A DNA stretch of 64,000 nucleotides from Sinonovacula constricta (GCA_007844125.1 CM017564.1:20044956-20108955), one strand, 5' to 3'. Positions 11,938 to 28,090 are shown, numbered from the stretch's first letter. The notes: generated by a model not told the origin, from the sequence alone. A program made the numbers and translations.

Positions 11938-14452
11938 AAGTTACTCAGACCACTGAACCTTCTCTTTGTTTCCTCTCAGATCAGTCCCATCTCAGGTCGT
12001 GTTCTGGTGTCGAAAACTAAATATTGACATGAGACGGATATCGACGCCTCAGACAACATTTATTACACCATTCGTGAGTTATTTAGACTCCCTCTGTAAA
12101 CACATTTTGGAGCATATTTTTTCCACGGTAGTCAGTTGGAGGATTTAATCAGAAACATCATCAGCAAAACGGGTACACTCTCCTATTTACTCCGATGCGC
12201 ACACGTCTGTAAAACTTATAAAAGCACTGATCAAGATTTTCAACATGTGTTTTTGTAAGCAATTACTCCGAATATTGGACCCCGCTGAGTGAGCATGGGG
12301 ATCTCATGGTGTAGCTCGTGCCGGACATTTACGATCACATTTTCTCACGAAGCACCAAAGTCCCAAACAGAGATAATGCCAAAATATACATGAACATGTC
12401 TTCTAAATTATTTACAAAAGTATTTTTTATCAGTTTTAAAAGTTAACTGACAGTTGGCATACATGTGATGAAGAAAACACACCACCCCCGTCATCCATGT
12501 CATTATAAATAAGCAACTCCTCCCAGCGTTCTAAACTATCATCTGTTCTACCTTTTATTCCTAAAGTAATTGTTTTTGTTTCTTATCGCATTTGTGGCTT
12601 CAGTTTTTTCGTAATTTTCTACATCTATAAACGTCCGTATTTTGATATTTATATCCCCATTTACATATGGTTGAATACTATGAGCCGTTGTTTAAAGTAC
12701 ATGTCCCGTCATTATATACAAACAATGCCGTTACAGAGTTTCCCAATGCATTAATGCACCATTTCTGACTTTATGCCAAACTTTTGACTCAGTAGTCATC
12801 TATTGGAAGCCGTGGTTTCCCGGAGCTACAAGACATTCCAATGATTATTACTTAAGCGATGACCAGCAGGGAGTGTATATGAGCAAGGCTGTAATAATGC
12901 CTCTGCGGGGAATTGTTTACATTTTCGGGGTAATAAAAATACATTTACAACACAAAATTGCCAGGCTGACTTCTAGGCTAATGCTGTGACGTTTTCGCTT
13001 CTACCAATATGTTAAATAAGTCACACAGCCTTTGTCTGTCTTATCCTAACGTTGATCGAGGTCGAAAGAAGGATGTAAAATCTGGGTCACGTCTAGTTAC
13101 ATGCGAATGTATCAGTCAAGCACTGTGTAACGTTGAACCTAAAACCCTTAACCATTTTTAAACTTTAAACCAAAATTTCATAAATTCGAATCTATCTTGC
13201 TGTCCCATAAAATGTATATGTATTCTGTAAATGCACAACATGAAGATTTAAACGGTTAACATATCGGTATATGTGTTTCATTGTCAATAAAGTTTCTTTT
13301 TTTAATAAGAATTCGAGAATAGATATATATTGTTGTAATTTTGGCAAACGATTTTGGCATTCACCTAAAACATTGAATATACTGAATTATTCAGAGGACT
13401 TAATTGGCTTTAATTGCTCCTTTTGTTCATTATTCTCTCAACTTCAACTACGAATGTTACCTTTGTACCAAAAACTGGGAAGGCGCCTTCGATTACTAGG
13501 ACATTTTTACAAGTTTCTCAGGAAATGTTCTTTCACTGAACCCCTACCGCGCATGCGTACTAACCGTGCACTGACATGCGTAATGTACTCAATTTTCGAC
13601 AGGGGGTCGAAGGTTTTCGTGAATCTGGACCAGGAAAGAAAACACAAAAATCCCAAATTCACCAGACACCAATTCTTGCGAACATATGTTTTTTTTATGG
13701 AGCTTACTAACTATCTACGCACATGGAACTCTTTTACGAGGGTGGAGTAATTTAGGGAAGAATTAAAGATTAATAAAACAACAATTCACTTTTCCATCAA
13801 ACGAAGTTTCAGAAGACAATTGTTGACTTTCATTGATGAAAATTGATAAAATCAATTAGTGAGATTGCACCAATCTGTGTAGAAATCAACAGCTTACGAA
13901 AACAAAGATGGAATCGTTTAATGTCGTTTTAATAGAAAGATATCGCCATTTACATTCATGTTTACAGAAAAGTTCAGTGGAAGCGATTAAACATTTATGA
14001 CGTAATAAACTCGAGCGGTAGATTGTTATACAGTGGTTAAGACTGAGTATTGTTCTTCACAGACACGTCCAGATAATGAGATTGCGCGGGAGAGAGCATT
14101 TGAAATCGCATTCAACTTGACGTGAATTGCTTTACATTAACGCATTAAGACAGGTGCAAATCGTCATGGTGATAGAGTAGCTGGGCAGATTCGTCCACAA
14201 GAATTGGATATACTGTTTGCAATTTTTGATGACTGGTAAATGTAGATTTGTTTTAATACGACAAATGGGACCATAAATCAATGTCAGTAACAAATAATGC
14301 CTACAACAGGATGCAGCAACAGTTCTGGATATATTGTTAGACAGTTCGGTGTATCATACATTTTGAGATTGAGATTGTTTTCAACTGCATCACTATAAAA
14401 TGTCAATTTCCATTCCAAATCTACTTCTTAACAAGATGGTTTTTGTATTTTA

Positions 14453-14536
14453 CATCCCATCGTCGCTTTGTTACAACTCTGTAATTGTCTTAAACATCCC
14501 TTCGTCGCTTTGTTACAACTCTGTAATTGTCTTATA
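14453..14536. repeat. 42-bp tandem duplication (2 copies)
   Basis: A segment with core CGTCGCTTTGTTACAACTCT and tail GTAATTGTCTTA is present twice, offset by 42 bases, with very few differences. Because 42 is a multiple of three, the peptide frame through it also repeats, but there is no sign of coding use. Confidence 0.85.
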
Positions 14537-17500
14537 CGCCCCCGCCCCCTTCCCCCATTGTCTTTCAACCAGTCTTACATGTTTGAAAATATGTTCATGT
14601 CCGTATTGTTAGGCTCCCAAAACACGTTAAAAACTCTTTTAAACAAGTTTTATGCACAAACATTTTTATAAACCAAATTTAAAAAAAAACCCACAAAAAC
14701 ATACGCTCTTAGCTTCACATTCTATTCCTCTGATTAGCTTATGTTCTTGATACTTCTTCAAAGTCTGTATTGAAACTGCATTGCGAGGACTTCTGAGCAA
14801 TTCAAGAGTATTTGAAGATGTAATTCGAAGCATGAAACTTGAAATCAAACATCTTAGCAAGAGACCACAGTTCCAAGACTGACCGTACAAAGGCGGTAAC
14901 TTTTTGCATTGCTTTATTTTAAATACTGTTTTTTAGTGTTTACATTTGACTCAAATGTGAATACTCTTGTCTTAGACTTTTCTCAAAACTTTATATATGT
15001 TGTAATACTCGTAGGACCTTGTCATTGTTTCGAATTAAACCTAAGGCAATGATCTATTGTTCGGTGATGTTACCAGACAGGATCAAGTCCCGGCTTCGGG
15101 CTTCATTAAGACGTCCTTTAAGCATGTCAAGAGTCTATTTGTATGCGCGGTATGATGCGTGTAAACACACAGAACATTGAGTGGCATGTATAGTTTATAT
15201 ATCCCATCAGCACGGCAATCGATCTCGAGTACAATAAACAAACCGGATAATGGCTGACTCACCGGACGATGTACGGCCTTCTCGTGCTCTCTAACCCCAC
15301 AGAATACGCACATTAATATCAATTATACATTTCCATGTATAAGAAAGGATGATAAAGAGAGCCAAGTAATTGATTCTGCAGATAGAGCGGGAGGCTAAAT
15401 CTACGGAATCTTTCGAAGTTTTAAAGGCAGGTGTATTTGTACGGAAAGCGTGTGAAAATACTTCCAAATATGAAAAGAGATAATGGTTATCATGATAATA
15501 GCGATAGAAATCTTCAAGATAGGGTTATTGTATTGTCAAAAGTTATACTTATAACGTATAACTGATGAAATATTATAAGTGTTTATTAAGTAATTGCATT
15601 ATTAATTGATCACAATGCGTTGAAGTTTGTTACCGTCTTGCAGGTATACCTGCTTAGAATCTTAGAACATCTTCATTTATTATCATATATTTGCACGGAC
15701 TTAAGGACATTCGGCAAAAATGATAAAAAGATAAAAAGATAACAAACCGCAAAAAACATGAATTCCACAGCACAATTATTACATTGAGGGACCGGCAATG
15801 TTTAATGTCGGGTTTGTAGAGTATTCCGAAGAGATCCGGTAGCTTTTCATGCTCAGGAAGTAGATGAAATAGGATTAGGGAACAACATGGCGACGAGGGA
15901 ATGTGAACGCAATATTACAGACAGACTGAAGGCCCGGTGTGTTGGAACGTGGGTTAAATTGTCAATGGGTAACAAAGCTTGATTCAATACAACGAAGATA
16001 AACGAGTGTGGTCCTAATGTACTCACTCGTCACCACAAACATCCTTTAACTTAAAAGAACAACCTTGGGGCTTGCAAGCTCTTTTTATAACGTTTGTTCA
16101 TATCATGGTAATGTATTTCTGGTTTGTGAAGTTGAATTAATAGCGGACGTCTGGTTCATAAATACTTAAAGTAAGGTTTTATTTTAAAAAGAATGTATTT
16201 TTGTTGGTGACATGCATTCCTACAAATTTAATGGTAACTAGGTAACTATTTTTTTGTGTCTGAAAAATCTGATTTTTATCGAAACAACAATATTAACAAC
16301 AACAAAAACAATAACAGCAACACAATTTTTTAGTCTGGAAGCAGCGACAAAACCAACATTAAAGACCAGCTTATACTCACAGCATTGTTTTAAATACTGG
16401 ACCACAACAGCCTCATATCCTTTAAAAACATTGTCATAGCTATCGAAACAACCAAGGCAGGTGGCCTGTACATAGAAAGGTACATTAATACTTAACAACA
16501 CTTGCAAATGATTAGTTCGTTTTACTTATGAATAACCTAAAGTCTTGCTGTTCATCGATTTCTGGTGACTGCGACGTGTGTTGTGAAGGCAGAAAGTCCT
16601 GCAATGGTCTGTACGCTTATCGTCGCAGATGTCAATATAGTTTTGTTTATACGACGTGTTCTGTGAAGTTCTGACTTTGACGCTGCTATGTAAGATTGTC
16701 GTCCCAGACAACGATTTCGTACGGCTTCAAAAATGCCAGGACAGAGGCTAAGACCTTTAACCTATTAGATGGTATCCTTGGTATTGAGAGAGACATTCAC
16801 ATACCCTGTCAATGACCAGGAGCCTGCATGATGCACCTAGACACCCTGGCTTAGTTTTATTTCGTTATCTTTTGCCCGACGCACACCATAACAGTTCATA
16901 CATTCATTCGTCTTGTTAAATATGAATATATTTAATGATTCTATATTCACACACTCTGATAAATGGCAAGTTCTAATCAATTATTATATTAAATTTCACA
17001 AGCTCGCGCCTTTATAAATGTCGATCAATCATTTGTTTAAATTTATGAGACATTAGTTTAGTTATTAAATAATTCGTCATACTATTGAATACACTTGTAT
17101 CCAGTCTCCATGTGTTGTTTTTTTCAATTTATGTTCATATTTAACGGCTACGAACCAGAAAACTGCATTCGAAAACTGGATGGACTGGTTCTACCTTAAT
17201 ATTTTCTCAAATATTTTACAAAACAGCTCTGTTGTTGGAACCAGTCGAATGTCCTCTTATCGAAATACACTCAGATGATTTACCAAAGCTGTAGATGAAG
17301 TTCAAGTTTTAGATTATCTAGATGATCACTGTCTAGTAGTCTGAAAGTGGAATCAAATCCACACTTCCTTAATCAACAACATTCACAATTTCTTTACATC
17401 GTACATGCATCTATAAATTGTTCGGATTATGTTCCAGTACGTATGGAATAAATAAAGCTCATTGCAGTTCGTTCCGTTCGCTACTTCACACAAGAACATA

Positions 17501-20482
17501 CCCTACCACCCACATTCTCCTAATGGACCCACTGTCACATAAACATACACTTTCGTACACAAACAATCAACTCTATCAAAATTTAATTTCCATAACTTGA
17601 TAATTGCCCTCCACCTCCGTTCTTTGTGTAAGCACTTGTGGTAATCACGTAATTTATTTTCATTTTATACTTAAAACACTTTATTGTCAACCTGCTGAGT
17701 CCTAATTGATCATGCTTTGGGAAATAGCAAATAGTGTAAACCCAGATCTGCCCGCTCTCTCCTCCTTCACTCCACCTCATCCCCGGAACACAATTTGCTG
17801 TTTTTGTTTGTTTGTTTATATATCGTGTTATAGATTACAAGGCGTGATAACAATTACGAACTTATATTTAGTTATATACGATATGTACAGATATAGCCTG
17901 ATAAGAGTTTATATCCCCATTTTTTAACTTCATTAAAACAGTATGTTTACAATTTACAGAGATAAAATGCAAGGAACGTGCCACTTAGAGTCCATGACAA
18001 TAACATTCATGATGACCAAGCTTGAACAATCAACACCGGTTATGAATTATATCATACTCACGAGGAAAAAAAAGTTATTGTTGTGATTATTGATGAGGAT
18101 ATGGAAGAGCAATCGTGTGGTTTAGAATCTGTTTCGCTTCTCTTACCCGCCTTACTTGTGTGAGATTAATTCCCAAGTCGTCATGAATGTTTTATCGAAA
18201 ATCGGCAAGCATTTCTCACAATCTAAGATGATAGCCGAGATTAATAAGATATAACATCGGTTCTGTATCAGAATATCTGTTCCCAATAGGAATCTAATCG
18301 GTAAATATCTTGCACAAAGATGTATGCGTTATCATTTGAGTATAGTAAGCGGCCATGGTGAAAAAAAGATAGCTGAGTCCATGACGTGCGTAATGTGTCG
18401 TTTGTATGACGTTACCATGACGTCATTAGAATAAAAAAAGAACAACACGAACACGTTTTGCTTCTAGCTTAATTTAAAATATTTTATATTGACTATAATA
18501 TGAACGGCAGATCGTTAAAAGCACCGTGTGTTCAACACTTCTTTGCTGTACATGAATTATTACCATTCAGTGTACATTTCTTCCGACTTCCACCGGATAC
18601 AACCGATGGATGACGGAATGTGACGAGATTATCCGTATAGTACCCATTTAATTGTTGAATGTCAGTATGTCGTGTCAACAGACTCTTTGTATGTTTGCGG
18701 AAACTGCCGATCATTGGACACGACCCGTAATAAATACATTTCCATTTATTACAACAAACTTTTCAGTTTGACGACAGTACTTGCGACAAAGCGGTGGTTG
18801 TATACATTTCAGAACCGACATAAACACCCTATTGATTAACCGGCCCACCAGTTTCTCGTGTATACCGAGATTACGTGAGATTACGCGAGATTATAAATGG
18901 GATTTGAATGGTAAATGACTGAAATGTTACTGTAACCGGACGAAGCAATAAAATGTAATCAAATCCTTCATGTGTGCGTAGCAGACCCCTTGTTTGCATT
19001 GTTCCGAATTTAATTAAACACGGCCATGTAAAATATACACATAGAGTTTACATTTCACACGCTGCTCTTTTTTGTACCCTTCTGCGCATTGGTATTTAGA
19101 AACATCTGTTCCTATTATGTTTTTACAAATAGGTAAAATTATTAAAAATATCTGTCATCGCTTATTAGAATGTCGAATTCCTTCTATTAATTTGACTTAT
19201 AACATGAGACGTCTTATAAATAATAAATTGATAAAACTGATCAAGCCGTTTGAGTTCGTGTGTAGGGGTTTTCAATCTTTCAATGTTATTAACAAAACTG
19301 ATTATTTTAAAGTATGGAACCATGAAATCTAGAGAATATAGATTTATTTGATCGCAATGAATCCATTTCGCCTGGGAAATATAGGGATAACATAAATACT
19401 CTGTATAACATACTGTATTTGCTGTACGATATTTTATACACGTGAGCTACAGGTGAACACTGACACAGTTGGTGACGTAGGAATTTATTCCACCAAAAAC
19501 AGCTGAAATTAAATTCCAATTAAATACCCATTAACTTTAACAGGTTTTAAAAGATATATCCACTACATATATACTACTAATATATTAAACAAACACACAA
19601 TATTTCATTGACAGATCCTGTCTCCTTTGTATTTATTATGTTCGTTCTACGCGCCCATAAACAATACAGGTATTTGCATGTCTGTAAGTTGTACATCTCC
19701 CTTAACTCTTCCTTACCTGCTATGTACTTTATCAATGATGGGTAAATAATTTAGATCCAGCTCATTCAGCCCGTCTTGGAAACTTTCTAATCAGGGCCGA
19801 TACCTTTTGCTGTTATGTTCTAACTATATGACTTCCTTTAAATGTTTATTTTTTTATGAAATAAATCAGAACGACACAGTGTAGTCATTATATCGACTTT
19901 TAGCCATTTTAAATGAGGAAGTCTGGGTAGAATCACAGGTACACCACAACTTCACATGTATTTGTTAGAAAAAAAAACTTCTGTTAATTTTCGGATTTAA
20001 CCAGATGTATAACGATCAAGGTCAAATGTACAGCCAATAAAATCCATGGTGCAATGGAATTGTCAGCGGTATCTGTTCCGCCAGTTTTAATGTCTGAGCC
20101 ACAAAGATTTAGGCTGGTCATGATGTACCGTGTGAAGTCGTGTGAAGGTGCCAAGTGATTCAGACGACAAGTTGAGCTTCTGTTCGGGTGTTTTACAATG
20201 CTGGCAAGAATTTATGACCAGTTCTTTATCAAGTTTGTATGAAGTTCTAAACACTAGGGGGCTTTTCTTCGATTGTAACAAGACAGTAGGCCTTACACAT
20301 ATAAACATTTTTCTGCCTATATTTTGAGATGGATGTGCTGCGTTTAGAATGAGCTAGAATTGTCAAGATTGCATTTAGCTTGCCACGTGTCGTTTATCTC
20401 TGTCGTTTTAAATGATCTACACACTGCATAAAATCATGAAATAACTGTTATTCTATCTATCGATTTTCCTACAAATTTGATC

Positions 20483-20546
20483 TCCCGGATGGTAACGTGA
20501 TAGATAGTCCATTAGGAGGTTCCGGGTTCAGTCCCTCGGTCGGGTT
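20483..20546 (+). repeat. possible tRNA-derived SINE fragment
   Basis: GGTAACGTGATAGATAGTCC is followed about 20 bases later by GGGTTCAGTCCC, resembling the two internal pol III promoter boxes of a tRNA. No cloverleaf can be closed, so this is at best a decayed tRNA-derived SINE head. It could be chance. Confidence 0.25.
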
Positions 20547-23500
20547 TTTGTTAAACAATAAATCGTATGTAATCATTTATTTTCATCATTACCTTAACTA
20601 AATGATTGTACAATAAACAATAGTTCGCCATTGGGAGCTGGAGGCCGCAGATTAATTCCCCCGATTTCTGACAGGTTCGTCTCAGTACTTAGAATACGCC
20701 CGTATTCTGCTTCATTTTTGAGAAAAAAGGTGGGTGGGGTAACATTCTTTATAATCTGTCAATCATCACCGGGTTGGTTCCGCAAGACAGTACTCACAAC
20801 AGCAACTGCAGCAACAGCAGTGTAAATAACAACTAAACTATCGTTACGAAAATGCGTAAACCAACCACAATCGCTGTATCAAATGTATATTTAAATATTT
20901 AGCAATGAAAACTAACACAATAGGACATGGAACTTTATTTTAAGACTTCAAAAATAAAACCGATTATGTCAAATTATGACAGGTTCGAAAGCAGCCCTAC
21001 CGGCCCAGACTACGGACCGCGTGTTGAACATATCTTGAGCGTTACATATCGCTGCTACTCCATTGTTTAACTAATCATTCATGGACAAACACTATTAAAG
21101 CTCTCATCATGCTCGAAAATTACCGCTAACTCGTCTGTCTGAAGGACTCGACCATTCGCACACATATTTCACCCTTCCTTAGCAAACAGAAAAAAGAGAC
21201 AAAACAGCCAAATTGTCAATAAAAACGACAGTTATAAGCCCTGCTGACAAAAATGGCAGCCCGGCTAAGGTGTCTAAAAGAAAAGTTTACCAAACTTTAC
21301 CCCGGGTAAAGTGCTAGTTTATGCATGTAGTGCCGTCAGACCACTGACAACTTAAGGCTAGAAATCTCGTAAAATCAGGTATGTATATCTCCATCAACAG
21401 AAAGAAGATTCTTTTATTGGCAAAGGCGGGTTAAAGAAACGCCAAAATAACCATCTCAAGTGAAATGCACCCTGTATTTTATTGCAATCCCAAATTCTAT
21501 ACGGTTTCTCTCTATATTTGACAGTATGACACACAGCTTAACAGTGTACACTGCACTACAAGATAAGTTTATTTGACGGATTATGCAGACAGATCTTGTT
21601 TTCTAAAGACCATTCTGCATGTCTTTTTTTTATAAATATCTTAAAGCGAAAGACACGTTATGCCCCCATGTAAGGAACATCACCTTTAAAGTTATGAAGT
21701 GTTTATCCTTCCGGACGTTTATCATTATTACTGAACGTCATTTCAATGTTAATAAACACATTTATTTATCCTGGAGCTTATGCATAGAGCTAAAAGCAAC
21801 ATTAACATAAATAAAAATATTTAGAATGTTAAAAAATTTATACCGCTTTCGAGAGAGTTTTTCAACAGATTTCACCAGATCTATTATTGAGTACTGAACT
21901 ATGTTTAAGAATGTATCATGCTAGTCTGACACTATATTGTACATTGAAAGGCAGAATGGATTAAAACAATTACTTTACATAGGCAGACAAACCCTTTTGG
22001 CTCCCAATAAACGATAACCTTCATGCGTTACTCTGAACACAAGATGGCCAAATCCCCGTTTTACACGTTCCGAAACTCGATGCCTGCCCTACCAACCTAC
22101 CACCCACTTCATAACAAATCTCCGTTTTCAAAGACCCCAATATGTCCTTCGCCCGCTGTGATCAAGCTATTAATATGTAATAAAAAGCTCCTATTTAACG
22201 TTGATGAAAATATGTCAGCTCACACAAACGCTTGAAACATCTGTCGACCCGATGGTTTTGCAATTAAATCGCCGCTCGTGCCCTTAGCATACAAACGAGC
22301 TAACAACGAGAGAGTACGAGGTGTTTGACCTTTATTCAAGGTCAGCGTTTGTGATGTGCGCCTTCGATCTATCTTTGTTAAACATATCAAAATGATTGAA
22401 GTTTATTGAAATAGTTTATTATCCGTTTCCTTCAATTTTTTTTTTCAAATTGATTGAAATTTATTTTCTTATTTGTCACAGTCTCTGATCGCAAACAACA
22501 CTTTAAATGTGTATTTTGATAATTTTTATGCACTACCTACTTCTTCCACCTAATCATTTATATTTTCTTCGCTTCTATTTCACGACAAACAATAGGGTTA
22601 TGTGGGCTGTATTCAACAACCCCTAAAGCTTTGTTATATATGAAATTAGGTTCTCAATTCGCTGTGGTTAATTAACAACTTATTGTCCAAGTTTTTCTTA
22701 TTCACATGCTTTTTTACCAAAGGATCGAATTAACCTATCAGAAAGGTAATTGGGCGAGCACGTGTATTCACTTTTATAAGACATGCGGTATTCATGCGCT
22801 TCATTTGGACCGAGTTTAATCGTGAGCATAAATGGTGTAATTTACCCTTTTTAAAATAAACATATACCCACTTCACTACGAAGATAGGTTATTCGATACG
22901 TACGCTCAGATTCAATGGGGACAAAATTATAAATACACCGTTTTGAACAATGATACCCTATAAATCACCGCTTTTGGCAATTTCCAACGGAAATCTAATA
23001 AAATATACGCAATCTTACAACAGTGTTTAAAATACGATGCACCGCAGCGGGGATAATGGTTCTACGCACTGATAACTTCAAGTTTATGAAAAATCGTCTG
23101 TTGATTTTGGCTTCTTTTCTTCCACTTTTTGAAGGCTGTCTGGGTGGGTGTTTTGGCTGTTTGTTTGCAATGTTAAACGGGATTTTTAACAATCATGTTT
23201 ACACATGGACTAGTTACAATTGTTTTCATTGACTTAGAATCACACAATTTGCAGAGTTGTAAAATAAGTAAATACCATACTTTGAATTAATTGTGATTTA
23301 ACATTGTTTAAAAGATAAATTGAAAAATATAAATATATTTGTGGCTGTGTTCTGCCAACAAAGCTTTGGAACAGCTTACCTACATACATTACGGATAGGC
23401 AACATACATTCGATACACCGACTTACTTACTGACAACCGGACAGATGTGTATTAAAAACAACAACAACAACCCAAATTCATGTCTGCCTAACTAGCGCTA

Positions 23501-26500
23501 GTATAGGGGGAGTCCCCAGAAAGACGAACAAAGACGCACCGTGGCTTTCAGTAGATAAATGATTTTGATTGAAGAAATAATGTCACACTACACTTTCATT
23601 GGCATACACGGTAGAAAAGATACGGTTGAGTTTATGAGTAATGACGTGTTTTCAAACACTTTAATCTGGATAAACCGGTCAAGGTCAATTATATTACCTG
23701 TTTTTAGTCATTTAACTTTAATATCGGCAAAGAAGGGGACTCCGTGCGATTTTATTAACATATCAAAGAAAATTCACGATCGTGTATATTACACAGTGCA
23801 CAAGCAAGCCGGTCTGTATAGAAATAAATACAATGACTGCACGGGGTCATGCCGTTGTGTTTAAGCAGAAAACTAACTAAATCGACGGGAAACAAGTTTA
23901 ACTTCACTGGAGGTTGCGTGAAATTAATATTTACCACGCCTTTTGTTAATATTACATGAGTGACGAACATGTACAGACCTCTAGTTTAACACTTGGTGAT
24001 TGAATTTAGATGCAGAAATCAGAAATCCTTTGCTTGAATTCTACCTCAGGTAACTGCCCAATGATAATACATGCATGAAAATTACTGACACCTCTTCAAT
24101 AATAAACGTTTTTTCCCATCCATTTTGTGTCCATATTTGACCAGAAATAAGATTGTTTTCGGAGTAAAGGCAGCAATCTATGTGCTTCAAGTTAACATTG
24201 TCTGCAGATAACTAAACGAAAAATCTATGCAAGGAAAATCATCCAGAAAGCAGCAGTTACGAAGTCTGTATCCATTATACCTTTTTTATTCACATACTGG
24301 TACATATATTACTACAAGAGTAATGATACCATGCCAACTGTAGAAAACAACGTGGTTTTTTCCCTTCTCCAAGTCTTAATTGACTGGTGATGATATGTAC
24401 AACTTCTCTACCACAAACTTGTTGTTATACACCGCATTCTTGCACCTCCAAACACATCCCTCAAAATCGTTAATATTTTGCAATAATGCATCATCCCACG
24501 GGGCCTGCAGCAGGGGCAAGAAAAAGCGGCATCATGCTGTGAATTGTGTTGCTGGAAAAGTTATAAGTGTGCTCGCAAGATGGTAATACGTTTAGATGTA
24601 CATGTACAGAATAGCGGCACAATCTTAGATGAAACTTCTGAAGACAATGCTGGCAATGTAAGAAATGTTAATTTCATTTTTGTGCCGTAAAATAGTTAAA
24701 ATGCACCGTCTCGTGTCCCATACTGCAACGTACAATTCAAGTCAGAACCTAACGTCCTGAATCGTCAAATGAAAGAGAATTGATGTGCTGTGTATTTTTT
24801 TCTGATCTTTTGTTTTATTTATCTAAGCATCAGCAGCATTCTATTTAAATAAATTTGAATTGCGATGGACATTTCTAATGAAAGACGTGATGACCTAATT
24901 GTGACAACAGATGTCACCTTGCTCAAGAGAAATTACACGTTTTACGAAGTACCAACAACATAATGGCATGAAAATGAGGATGGTTGTCTTGTGGCGAATC
25001 TTAAAGGCCATGTCTTGGCTAAGACTATCTTATGTAGGTTACCATATTTAAGGGAAAACTAAACATTTAATAACACACCAAAAGGGTTTACACTGTTTCT
25101 AAACATCAGAACAACCTTTTTGAAACTATCTTAGATCCGAATGAGTGCGTTTGCAGGTGAACCACATGTTTTCTGCAGTGTTTTGTATATTCTCCGAGGT
25201 CATATGCAAGCCGAACTATAACATAAACAGTTACGAGAAACACATCAGGAATGTAATCCAAGCCTTTATTTCGCCTGAAGTTATGCCAGCTCTTGTCAGT
25301 CTTGTGATTCATTTTTTTTTGTATTTGACTCATAGTTATTTCCCAAACCTTACATGCAATTTTGAAGTATTGAATACCAGCTTATTATGTATTGTAAGGT
25401 ACAAACCCATTAAAAAGGGGATATAATTTAAATGTCTTCAAAGAGTTGTACGCTCTTTAACATATGTTTTATCACTAAAACCAGAATTATTCCTCTTCCT
25501 ATTGTTTTATGACGACCCAAAACGCAAAACTTCATCTTGTTTTCTTTGTTTTGATTTTTTAAATACAACATTCATGCAAACTAATCACTATGTAAAAAAT
25601 AATTTTTGCATTTTACTTCTTGTTCTATTTTCACTAAAGCATTAACAGTCTGGCATGACCCAGAATTGGGATGACGTATAACAAAAGCAGATCGTTCGTA
25701 AAAACTTGCAATGATAAACAGAAAGCTTACATAATCCCTTTACAGATATTAGTTTTGGGAAACGTAATACACATTTTAATAATCTTCAATCCCTTACTCC
25801 GCCCTGTTTGTATCCGGAAGGCATGGCTTTTGTTTACTAAATCCATAAAGCTCCTAGATCGATTGTAGCGCCAATATCGAACGCCATATGTCTGTCTAAA
25901 CATATTTTGCACTCATTTTGGCCACTGTCTATTATAAGTTATTGTTTTTAATACAAAAGAAAACGAAAAGATGATAAAACATACGTTTTTCATATGTTAG
26001 CATTGCTACAAAGCTAACAGAATAATAAAAGAAAGTGCTCGGATGTTTTATCTATAAAAACACCTTATCGAAAGTAATAAACCCTGTGTGGGCTTGGATT
26101 ACTTACTCTCAATGACAGTGCACACTTTTTTTATCACAATGTATTAAAGTTATTATTTTAATTAAGTTTATTTGATTTCCCTAACTAAACAATCGCATAC
26201 ATGTACATACGCTTCGCTGATTTGAAAGGGAATGTAATTAAATCTTAATTCATTAATTTATAATTTATAATATTTAATGATACTTTTTCCAGTGAAATGT
26301 AAATGATATTGCTGCTGTCTGGGCTTATAGAAAAAAGCGAAATAATCCAGTAGAAATGTCTATTGTTCATGCACCCATGTGCGTGCTTGTGTTCCGAGCA
26401 CCTGCAGAACATCATTGTAAATGAGCATTAACGTCAGACGAGTGAAATGTTTAAAAACACTGACAGACGGCAATAAGTGGATTTTATTGTTGATTTATGC

Positions 26501-28090
26501 TCTATTTATCTTTCTATTGGATTTGTCACTGGTTTGACCGGCCAGAACATATGAGTATCTGTCGGTATGTTGGTCCATCAGCCATTCATCACCATTCTGA
26601 CGGTGCCAATCGTGTCTCTCTTTAGGCCAGGTGGCTTGTGCCGACAGAAACCAAACCGCCATCTTGAATGGCGCGTAGGTGTTACTTTCAACATTGGGCT
26701 TGGCTTTTACATTTACACCTAACAGGACTAGAAATATTTTTCTTATACTGGAACTCTCTTGACGAGATGTTTGAGTGTAAGGAACGCACATTTCTGTGCT
26801 TTTCACCTAAACCCCCCACAGTCTCCAAAACTCAAGTCTTGAGCACACAATTTACAGCACTAAATCAACTATGATTAAAGAGTAAATGATCATAATGAAA
26901 CAACTTGTAAGCCATATTATTAGATGAGTTTATCTTAGCTACACATCGGGAAACAATGAAGTTAATACATGTAGTAGTCACTTCCTTAGTCCAGCATTTT
27001 TTAGCATTGTATTAAATAAGGTTACCTAAGGCGGTAACTGTTGGGCATGTTTTCACTCTCATCATAGTTTTGTTATAACTTTACAGGTGCATACCTCTGT
27101 CCTGGGCCGTGTCCAATCTTAATATATGTAGTACTCATAGAAATTTCTATTCTTTGTATATTTTCTTTTCTAATAACATTCATATTCACAAAAGGTTAAA
27201 ATAATCCTACATCATGATTCCCCTTCCGTCAAGTGATATTCTTTAAGAGGGCCTTCTCTAAGTTACAGAATTGGAATATTTCTAAACTGACGTGAAATTT
27301 TCATTACAGAAAGTGCAAGTCGGATTGTTTATAAACATAGTAAAGATGGGCACTTGAAAGCCTTTTCTGTTACCAAGCTATAACTGCGTGCAATCCTATT
27401 TATGAAGTTTGTCTGTTCAGTTTAGATATACCATACACCCTATTCAGGGTCTCGTCGATTTATTCCCTCGCCGACTGCTGTGCATTTAATTAGGCCATTA
27501 GCCTCGAGAAGATACGTGAAATCTGCAAATGATTTTAAAACCAGCTCAAACTCATCAACATTCATGTCAATTTGTATAGCAACGCCAATAAATGGCGAGA
27601 CCAATACAATGGCAGTGAACCTTCATCAGGTTAAAGTTGGGACGATATCACAAGCATCAGTCGATCAAACACTTTCGGGCGCCTCATGGTAGCATACCCA
27701 GAACTTGTACAATTTGTTATTGCTGTCTAGCGCATTAGTTTGTAGTTAAAATTTATTGTTTTGTCTGTTTCTAAATGTATTCTGGACAAGAAAATGAGAA
27801 CATTTTAAAAGTTTCATGTTTTTTGCGTCTCGCTTATTGGTTTTACGACAAGAAAATGATTTGCTCAATTCTATGTTTTGTAAATTTTACTTGCGAAAGG
27901 TTAATTATTCAATAAATACGATAAGGTTTAAGATTTTCCACAGAGTAATAATAAGGTGTCAAAAACAAGCTACATTAGATAACTAATTCTAAACATCTGA
28001 CAATTTTATTAAATACAACCAGCTGGGTCTTCAACTCATTTCATGAAGAAATGTAACAGTTCACGTACTGTTCTCCTTAATTCTCAGAAC

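Larger units (their letters stand above)
11938..28090 (+). other. intron 2, middle part: no gene recognised
   Basis: About 16 kb of AT-rich intronic DNA. The longest open frame (13271-13750, 159 codons on +) shows no recognisable domain and no repeat structure, and I do not call it a gene. Local features are a two-copy 42-bp repeat at 14453-14536, a CRE octamer at 18418-18425, a small GAGATTACG triplet near 18870-18895 and a tRNA-like stretch near 20483. A shared string CTGGGTAGAATCAC near 19924 also occurs near 3609, suggesting a dispersed repeat family. Nothing else can be supported. Confidence 0.6.

Noticed and set aside
13271..13750. 159-codon open frame on +
   Set aside because: This is the longest non-repeat frame, but it has no recognisable domain, an unremarkable start and ordinary AT-rich intron composition. 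I could not support a nested gene.
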